Shown here: in pieces, positions 1-4,070 of the stretch
Layout of the letters: every line of letters begins with the position of its first letter
Position numbering within the stretch: position 1 is the first letter of the stretch
From: an uncultured Kangiella sp.
GTDB lineage: Bacteria; Pseudomonadota; Gammaproteobacteria; Enterobacterales; DSM-103792
DNA: 5,653 nucleotides
Assembly (NCBI GenBank): GCA_946481205.1
Contig: CAMLNB010000233.1
Span: forward strand, 1-5,653
Direction: 5' to 3'
Notes under the pieces: model-generated
The model's input: only the letters and a program-made list of their open reading frames with translations
Database searches by the model: none
What the model was told of the DNA's origin: nothing
Program-made: the position numbers and the translations under genes

Positions 1-1
1 A

Positions 2-691
2 ATGCGACCGTTGTTGGTTTTGCTGCCAGGTCTGGATGGCAGTGGCGAGTTGTTTGCGCCGCTGCTTGCAGCTCTTGGCGATGCGGTTGACTGCCACGTG
101 TTGCGCTTACCAACTGACGGGCCACAGTCACAAGCTGTGCTTGCGCAGCGATTATTACCGCAGTTGCCACAACAACCGTTCGTATTGCTGGCAGAGTCGT
201 TTTCCGGCGCCATTGCGGTCGAGATCACTCGATTGCATCCACCTGGGCTGCAGCAACTCATTCTTGTTGCAACTTTTTTGCAGGCGCCAAGGCCGGTACT
301 TTTACGTATGCCACGCATATGTTTCTGGCTAGGCTGGCAACTGCACCGACCCTTGGTGTCGTTGTGGTGGCCGTTTTGTGGCAAGCGCAGTGATATCACG
401 ACACGGAAGCTGGTACTGGAAGCACTTGGCACATTGAGTTGGGAAGTGCTGCATGCACGCTTGCGGGCGATTCAAAACTTGGACCTGCAGGTGGATACGT
501 TGCGTTGCCCGGTTGCCATTTTCCATGCCGAAGACGATTGCTTGGTGCCGGCAATGATTCGTGAACGCTTGAATCGTCTTGGCCGGCACGCGCTAATTCC
601 GGGGCCACATTTTCTGTTGCAGTCGGAACCGACGGTGATGGCCAAGCGCATTGCTCAAGTGTTGCAGTTCACTTCTCCCGAAACTGACTGA
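2..691 (+). CDS. Alpha/beta hydrolase, small esterase-like (BioH-like fold)
   Basis: A 229-residue alpha/beta hydrolase, probably a cytoplasmic esterase or thioesterase; the substrate cannot be told. It opens with the oxyanion-region motif LLPGLDGSG (residues 7-15). The nucleophile elbow reads AESFSG (64-69), so Ser66 is the likely nucleophile; the usual first glycine of G-x-S-x-G is Ala64. The acid is likely Asp179 in EDDCLVP (177-183), and the base His203 in GPHFLLQ (201-207). All three are in the usual order and spacing, so the enzyme looks intact. No signal peptide is seen; the Trp-rich stretch around 108-125 fits a lid region. The ATG at base 2 begins just before the first beta strand, as in relatives, but only one upstream base is visible, so neither an RBS nor an earlier start can be judged. 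Its leucine codons are unlike recN's: by hand count about 19 TTG, 11 CTG and 4 TTA. Family assignment is firm; the specific reaction is unknown. Confidence 0.85.
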   Translation: MRPLLVLLPGLDGSGELFAPLLAALGDAVDCHVLRLPTDGPQSQAVLAQRLLPQLPQQPFVLLAESFSGAIAVEITRLHPPGLQQLILVATFLQAPRPVLLRMPRICFWLGWQLHRPLVSLWWPFCGKRSDITTRKLVLEALGTLSWEVLHARLRAIQNLDLQVDTLRCPVAIFHAEDDCLVPAMIRERLNRLGRHALIPGPHFLLQSEPTVMAKRIAQVLQFTSPETD

Positions 692-854
692 TCCGATCCA
701 GCCAATTCACCAGCTTGCGCGCCGCGATCAGCAGGACCGTCACCACGATCAGGGTTTCCGGCCACGAGCCGCCGTAGCTCAGGCTGTGTTCGCTGGCTTC
801 ACAGGCTTCGCTGCTCAGCAGGGCGGTGGTGGGGATCAGCATCAGGCGTTTCAT
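669..854 (-). CDS. Small putative membrane/exported peptide, 61 aa, unknown function
   Basis: I do not recognise this protein. Translation from the ATG at 854-852 gives 61 residues. It begins MKRLMLIPTTALLSS, a short positively charged then hydrophobic N-terminus like a weak signal peptide; a cut after A20 (CEA-S) is possible. A second hydrophobic stretch, about residues 32-46 (PETLIVVTVLLIAA), looks like a membrane segment and is followed by a charged tail (RK, then DRISQFREK). Cys18 is not in a good lipobox. The inner start is chosen over an upstream ATG at 914 because AAGGAA sits 5 nt before it. The frame ends inside the hydrolase gene, so the two 3' ends overlap convergently by 23 nt. It faces away from the regulator at 977 and shares a 122-nt upstream region with it. 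The good RBS and the signal/membrane pattern argue for a real gene, but short length makes chance possible. Confidence 0.6.
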   Translation of the reverse strand: MKRLMLIPTTALLSSEACEASEHSLSYGGSWPETLIVVTVLLIAARKLVNWLDRISQFREK

Positions 855-859
855 TGTCG

Positions 860-865
860 TTCCTT
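860..865 (-). promoter_or_regulatory. Shine-Dalgarno of the 61-aa membrane peptide
   Basis: On the minus strand AAGGAA lies 5 nt before the ATG at 854. It is the reason for choosing this start rather than the ATG 60 nt further upstream at 914, which would add 20 residues lacking a signal-like character. Confidence 0.6.
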
Positions 866-870
866 CAGGC

Positions 871-886
871 GCCGGCACATGCCGGC
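871..886. other. GC hairpin just upstream of the small-peptide RBS
   Basis: GCCGGC (871-876) and GCCGGC (881-886), each self-complementary, flank ACAT, giving a 6-bp GC stem with a 4-nt loop. In the small peptide's transcript it would sit a few bases before the Shine-Dalgarno and might affect ribosome access. There is no T-run on either side, so it is not a normal intrinsic terminator. Its role is unknown. Confidence 0.35.
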
Positions 887-941
887 TGGCGCAGACTCCG
901 CCAACCGGGCACAACTAGCAACCTTTCCGGCAAAAGCGGTG

Positions 942-947
942 CATAAT
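942..947 (+). promoter_or_regulatory. Possible -10 box for the HTH regulator
   Basis: CATAAT matches the sigma-70 -10 consensus at five of six bases and lies 29 nt before the ATG at 977. No good -35 hexamer is found at 16-18 nt spacing, so it is only a candidate. Shifted by one base, the same spot reads CATTAT on the minus strand (943-948), a weaker -10 match that could serve the divergent small peptide; the two promoters might therefore overlap. Confidence 0.3.
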
Positions 948-976
948 GGCTCCACGAGTATTACCGAGCGATACCC

Positions 977-1711
977 ATGGCCCAGACTGAACTTTTGCTT
1001 GAGACCCTGAAGCGACAGCTGCGCAGCGCCGGCATCACCTATGCCCAGGTCGGTGAGGCGCTGGAACTGTCCGAGGCCAGCATCAAGCGACTGATGACGT
1101 CGGGCGATCTGAGTCTGGAGCGCTTGCAGGCCATTTGCGCGCTAGCCGGTATCGATCTCTTCGATCTGGTCCAGGTCGCCGAGCGTGAGCGGCGCTCACT
1201 GAGTCAACTCGATGAGGCCTTGGAAGCCGAACTGGTTGCAGACGAGAAGCTGCTGCTGGTGACCTATCTGGTGCTGAACGATTGGTCGATGCTGCAGATC
1301 CTGACCCATTACCAATTCACCGAGCCGGAATTGATTCGTTTGCTGATCCGGCTCGATCGGATGCGGCTGATTGATCTGCTGCCGGGCAATCGCATCCGTC
1401 TGCGCACCGCGCGGGATTTCGCCTGGATCAAAGGTGGCCCGATTCAGCGCTTCTTTGATAGCCATGTGCGTGCCAGTTTTTTTGATGGCGAATTTGGCAC
1501 CGAGGGGTATCAGCGCTTTTTACCGAGCATGGTTACGCGCGCGACCGCAGAAAAAATGCGCGAGCGCTTGCTGAAAACCGCGCAGGAAATCGGCGAGCTG
1601 GCGCGGCAGGATGCCGCGCAGCCGGCCGAACAACGCGAGGGCTGTTCGGTGCTGCTGGCGTTTCGTTTGTGGGGGTATCCGGGGTTTGCTCGTTGGCGCC
1701 GGCAATCTTGA
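977..1711 (+). CDS. XRE-type helix-turn-helix transcriptional regulator, 244 aa
   Basis: A predicted cytoplasmic DNA-binding regulator; target genes and ligand are unknown. The N-terminal part, about residues 8-65, is a Cro/CI-like five-helix domain: TYAQVGEALELSEASIKRLM (21-40) carries the two helices of the HTH, with the recognition helix around SEASIKRLM. After a charged linker (66-90) comes a second helical segment, about 91-165, with a turn at LLPGNRIRLR (134-143) that resembles the wing of a winged-helix domain, then a region ending in an Arg-rich C-terminus (FARWRRQS). At 244 residues it is far longer than a bare XRE repressor, so it probably senses or binds something through the C-terminal part. 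The ATG at 977 gives a start just ahead of the first helix; only a weak GAGCGA (966-971) precedes it. It ends one base from the stop of convergent pilU. Local or global role cannot be told from neighbours. Confidence 0.8.
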   Translation: MAQTELLLETLKRQLRSAGITYAQVGEALELSEASIKRLMTSGDLSLERLQAICALAGIDLFDLVQVAERERRSLSQLDEALEAELVADEKLLLVTYLVLNDWSMLQILTHYQFTEPELIRLLIRLDRMRLIDLLPGNRIRLRTARDFAWIKGGPIQRFFDSHVRASFFDGEFGTEGYQRFLPSMVTRATAEKMRERLLKTAQEIGELARQDAAQPAEQREGCSVLLAFRLWGYPGFARWRRQS

Positions 1712-1712
1712 A

Positions 1713-3017
1713 TTAACCGCCGGGTTTCACGCCGGGCCGCGCCGGCATCACCGGGGCACGAGTGCCGGGAATGGCGCCTTCGGCTGTGGGTTGAGTCAAC
1801 ACGGGATCGTCTTTCTTCTCTTCTTCGGTGGGTTCCAGCGCCAGCGTGAAGCTGGGTTTGGGCGCCGGAGCTGGAGCAGGTGGCGCGCCGGCCGGCCGGG
1901 CAGCAGCGGCAGGGCTTTCGCGCTCGATATGGCTGTTCGGATCTTCGCCGGCGGTTTTGCCTTCGGCCAAGGTCATTTTCAGTTTCAGGTTGTTTTTCGA
2001 GTCGGCGTTCTTCAGTGCTTCGTCCATCGAGATTTTGCCGGCGCGCCAGTGTTTGAACAGCGCCATGTCAAAAGTCTGCATGCCGACATTTTCGCTTTTC
2101 TCCATCACTTCCTTGATTAAACCCACTTCGCCTTTCTTGATCAGATCCTGAACCAGTGGCGAGCCGATCAGAATCTCGATAGCGGCGGCGCGTTTGCCAT
2201 CTACGGTGGGAATCAGGCGCTGGGAAATGATGCCGCGTATGTTCAGCGACAAATCGTTCAGCACCTGCTTGTGCCGCTCCTCCGGAAAGAAATTGATGAT
2301 GCGCTCAATCGCCTGGTTGGCATTGTTGGCATGCAGCGTTGACAGGCACAAGTGACCGGTTTCGGCGAACGCCAACGCATGCTCCATTGTCTCGCGGTGG
2401 CGGATCTCACCGATCAGAATCACATCCGGCGCTTGCCGCAGCGTGTTCGCCAGCGCGTCTTCGTAGCTCAGGGTATCGGTGCCGACTTCGCGCTGGTTGA
2501 TGATGCAGCGCTTGTGCCGGTGAACGAATTCGACCGGATCTTCAATGGTGATGATATGGCCGCTGGAGTTGGTGTTGCGGTAATCGATCAGCGCGGCGAG
2601 CGACGTCGACTTGCCCGAACCGGTGGCACCGACAAACAGAATCAAGCCACGCTTCTGCATGATCAGTTTGGTCAGCACTTCCGGCAGGCCGAGTGATTCG
2701 TAACTGGGGATCTCAGTCTTGATCGACCGGATCACCATCGACACTTCATTGCGCTGGCGAAAAATATTGACCCGGAACCGGCCGATGCCCGGCAGCGAGT
2801 AAGCGAGGTTCATCTCCGGCCGGGTCAGAAAGTCCTTGCGTTGGGCATCGTCCATCACGCCATTGGCGATCTGCTCGACCCGGCCGAGCGGCAATGGCGC
2901 CGGATCGAGTGCAACCAGCTTGCCGTGAGCCTTGAAGCTCGGCGCAGCGCCGGTGGACAGGTACAGGTCGGATCCATCTTTCTCGACCATGGCTTTCAGG
3001 TAATCAGTCAGTTCCAT
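1713..3017 (-). CDS. pilU: PilU, type IV pilus retraction ATPase (PilT/PilU family)
   Basis: A hexameric cytoplasmic motor ATPase that works with PilT at the base of the type IV pilus to drive retraction and twitching motility. The order is an N-terminal PAS-like region (about 1-100), then the RecA-like ATPase core. Visible motifs are Walker A GATGSGKST (130-138), the Asp box TIEDPVEF (157-164) with Glu163, Walker B DVILIGE (198-204) with Glu204, and the His box running from His222 to His229. The signatures GEIRHRET and LCLSTLHANNANQ match PilU rather than PilT, which usually has GEMRD and GTLHT. The core ends near residue 350. Beyond it is an extension to 434, rich in Pro and Ala (about 369-389), then acidic-basic (EPTEEEKKDD), then Pro-rich again; P. 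aeruginosa PilU, from memory, is about 382 residues. No pilT lies in this window, though it could be outside. The ATG at 3017 fits the family start, but no Shine-Dalgarno is seen before it. Confidence 0.95.
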   Translation of the reverse strand: MELTDYLKAMVEKDGSDLYLSTGAAPSFKAHGKLVALDPAPLPLGRVEQIANGVMDDAQRKDFLTRPEMNLAYSLPGIGRFRVNIFRQRNEVSMVIRSIKTEIPSYESLGLPEVLTKLIMQKRGLILFVGATGSGKSTSLAALIDYRNTNSSGHIITIEDPVEFVHRHKRCIINQREVGTDTLSYEDALANTLRQAPDVILIGEIRHRETMEHALAFAETGHLCLSTLHANNANQAIERIINFFPEERHKQVLNDLSLNIRGIISQRLIPTVDGKRAAAIEILIGSPLVQDLIKKGEVGLIKEVMEKSENVGMQTFDMALFKHWRAGKISMDEALKNADSKNNLKLKMTLAEGKTAGEDPNSHIERESPAAAARPAGAPPAPAPAPKPSFTLALEPTEEEKKDDPVLTQPTAEGAIPGTRAPVMPARPGVKPGG

Positions 3018-3019
3018 TG

Positions 3020-3033
3020 CGGGGTATCGGGGT
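3020..3033. repeat. Short direct repeat in the pilU leader
   Basis: CGGGGT occurs at 3020-3025 and 3028-3033, separated by AT. On the pilU strand this reads ACCCCG-AT-ACCCCG, ending 2 nt before the ATG, exactly where a Shine-Dalgarno should be. It leaves pilU with a C-rich leader and no recognisable ribosome-binding site. It could be a protein or RNA contact site, or chance in GC-rich DNA. Confidence 0.4.
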
Positions 3034-3050
3034 GGCGCGCGGGAGCCTGA

Positions 3051-3078
3051 AGTATAGGTCCGACCTTGCAGTTGTCCG
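3051..3078 (-). promoter_or_regulatory. Candidate sigma-70 promoter of pilU
   Basis: On the minus strand CGGACA (3078-3073; four of six to TTGACA) is followed after 16 nt by TATACT (3056-3051; five of six to TATAAT). Transcription would start near 3044, giving a leader of roughly 27 nt before the pilU ATG at 3017. It is the best promoter-like pair seen in this divergent region. I found no equally good pair facing the acyltransferase gene. Confidence 0.5.
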
Positions 3079-3149
3079 GGTTGGGCGATCGGTCACATTT
3101 TTGTTGCGCCGCATTACCTAGCCTGAACACCAAGCTGCAATACCCGTGC

Positions 3150-3178
3150 GGTACCGTCCTCGCCTCGCGAACGGTATC
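3150..3178. other. Inverted repeat upstream of the acyltransferase gene
   Basis: GGTACCGT (3150-3157) can pair with ACGGTATC (3171-3178), an 8-bp stem with one G-T pair and a 13-nt loop; the core TACCGT/ACGGTA is perfect. It lies about 85-115 nt before the acyltransferase start and about 130 nt before the pilU start. It may be an operator for a dimeric regulator or a hairpin in the acyltransferase leader. There is no T-run, so it is not a terminator. Confidence 0.35.
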
Positions 3179-3253
3179 CCCAATCCAGTCAGGACGGCTG
3201 GTCGCAAGCCAAGGACGTGTTGTGCCGGTTTTGCCCTGGAAGGGACGACCGGC

Positions 3254-3257
3254 GGAG
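3254..3257 (+). promoter_or_regulatory. Shine-Dalgarno that fixes the acyltransferase start
   Basis: GGAG ends 7 nt before the ATG at 3265, a normal spacing. The frame is open further upstream, to an ATG at 3217, but that start has no comparable site and adds 16 residues rich in Cys and Arg that lie outside the fold. The start at 3265 is therefore preferred. Confidence 0.7.
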
Positions 3258-3264
3258 TGCCCGA

Positions 3265-3906
3265 ATGACTGCAGTATTGAATATCCAGATCGCAACCAGT
3301 GCGGCCCAGCTGGCCGACCACCATCGCCTGCGCTACCAGGTTTACTGCTTGGATCGTGGCTTTGAGCCGGCCGAGATGGCGCCAGATGGCGAGGAGCATG
3401 ATGCCTTTGACGAGCACTCGGTTCGCTTTGTTGCCTATGACTCGACCGGCCAAGTTTGTGGCGCGCTGCGGCTGGTGTTCCCGGTCGAAGGCTTCCCGGC
3501 GGCCCATGTCACGCGGGTCGACGACAGCGCCCTGGCGCCGTTGACCGGCAAAGTCGTCGAGCTCTCGCGGCTCTGCCTGCGCCACCCCGATGGTCATGCC
3601 ACCGGCGAGTTGTTTCAAGGTTCTGACGTGATGTTGGCGATGCTGCACGCCGCCTGGCGTTACTGTCGTAGCGTTGGCGTCAGCCACTGGCTCTGCCTGA
3701 TCACCCCGGCACTGGAGCGGATGCTGAGTCGCTTGCAGGTGCCATTTGATGCGGTTGGCGACAGCTGCCGCTACCGCGGCCAGCGCCGTCCGCTGCTGAC
3801 AGACATCAACAAGATGATGCGTGCTGCCATGCGCAGCTGCCACCGTGTCGAGCGACTGATGCAGCGCGAACCCCGCGCGGTTGTCGACGGTCTGCTGGCC
3901 AACTGA
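3265..3906 (+). CDS. FeeM-like / PEP-CTERM-exosortase-associated acyltransferase (GNAT fold)
   Basis: A 213-residue cytoplasmic acyltransferase related to N-acyl amino acid synthases (FeeM) and to the acyltransferase family named for PEP-CTERM/exosortase gene clusters; more distantly it resembles AHL synthases. Such enzymes move a fatty acyl chain, normally from acyl-ACP, to an amino group. Family marks seen: RLRYQVYCLDRGFEP (21-35), the N-terminal motif; HDAFDEHSVRFVAYD (45-59), the acidic patch before the strand that starts the GNAT core; GALRLVFPVEGFP (66-78); and VVELSRLCL (97-105) with Glu99, Ser101 and Arg102, like the E-x-S-R strand of AHL and N-acyl amino acid synthases. The C-terminal half (about 118-213) is mostly helical and Arg-rich. 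No signal or membrane segment is seen. No exosortase, PEP-CTERM protein or LuxR-type regulator is in the window, so the acceptor and purpose are unknown. It is divergent from pilU and 164 nt ahead of recN, probably transcribed alone. The family call is confident, the substrate is not. Confidence 0.8.
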   Translation: MTAVLNIQIATSAAQLADHHRLRYQVYCLDRGFEPAEMAPDGEEHDAFDEHSVRFVAYDSTGQVCGALRLVFPVEGFPAAHVTRVDDSALAPLTGKVVELSRLCLRHPDGHATGELFQGSDVMLAMLHAAWRYCRSVGVSHWLCLITPALERMLSRLQVPFDAVGDSCRYRGQRRPLLTDINKMMRAAMRSCHRVERLMQREPRAVVDGLLAN

Positions 3907-3915
3907 GTTCCCCGA

Positions 3916-3933
3916 GCGCAAGAGCGGTTGCGC
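3916..3933. other. Hairpin just after the acyltransferase stop
   Basis: GCGCAA (3916-3921) and TTGCGC (3928-3933) form a perfect 6-bp stem with a 6-nt loop, beginning 9 nt after the stop codon. The following bases (CGACACCC) contain no T-run, so it is at best a weak terminator or a 3'-end stabilising structure for the acyltransferase transcript. Confidence 0.4.
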
Positions 3934-3950
3934 CGACACCCATTGTTGGA

Positions 3951-3966
3951 CCGCCAAGGACGGCGG
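3951..3966. other. Small GC hairpin between acyltransferase and recN
   Basis: CCGCC (3951-3955) and GGCGG (3962-3966) form a 5-bp stem with loop AAGGAC. No T-run follows. It may be chance in GC-rich DNA; it is recorded because it is one of three hairpins in this 164-nt gap. Confidence 0.2.
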
Positions 3967-4033
3967 CTAACAAGGATTGTACTGGTGATACGGCTTCGCC
4001 CACTTACCATAACTCCCGCGCTTCCTTACACTG

Positions 4034-4054
4034 ACGGCTCCTTCTCGGAGCCGT
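4034..4054 (+). terminator. Terminator-like hairpin in the recN leader
   Basis: ACGGCTCC (4034-4041) and GGAGCCGT (4047-4054) form a perfect 8-bp stem with the 5-nt loop TTCTC. Counting T4054, which closes the stem, the 3' side continues TTTCTGATCC, so only a short, broken T-run follows. It could end transcription coming from the acyltransferase gene. It lies only 16 nt before the recN ATG, too close for a full recN promoter to follow it, so it is more likely within the recN leader and may act as an attenuator or translation control. The only GGAG near recN is inside its 3' arm. Confidence 0.5.
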
Positions 4055-4070
4055 TTCTGATCCTGCCTCC

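Noticed and set aside
651..1010. 119-residue plus-strand frame across the hydrolase-regulator gap
   Set aside because: It overlaps the hydrolase end, the regulator start and the 61-aa minus-strand peptide. It has a Gln/Arg/His-rich, motif-free sequence and no RBS.
1611..2120. 169-residue plus-strand frame and neighbours within pilU
   Set aside because: The Gly/Ala/Arg-rich translation is the complement of the PilU Pro/Ala-rich tail and ATPase end. PilU motifs on the minus strand are unambiguous.
3217..3264. Upstream ATG extending the acyltransferase by 16 residues
   Set aside because: It has no Shine-Dalgarno, and the added residues are Cys/Arg-rich and do not belong to the fold. The ATG at 3265 has GGAG at 7 nt.
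3118..3957. 279-residue open frame on the minus strand opposite the acyltransferase
   Set aside because: It mirrors the acyltransferase gene, whose family motifs are clear on the plus strand. Its composition is low-complexity and it has no recognisable motif.
3977..3994. LexA-box look-alike upstream of recN
   Set aside because: The half-sites TTGTA and TACGG are one base out of the fixed CTG-N10-CAG register and match poorly outside them.
3977..4013. Possible recN promoter (TTGTAC with TACCAT or CATAAC)
   Set aside because: The spacing is 22 or 25 nt, too long for a sigma-70 promoter, and each -10 candidate matches only four of six bases.
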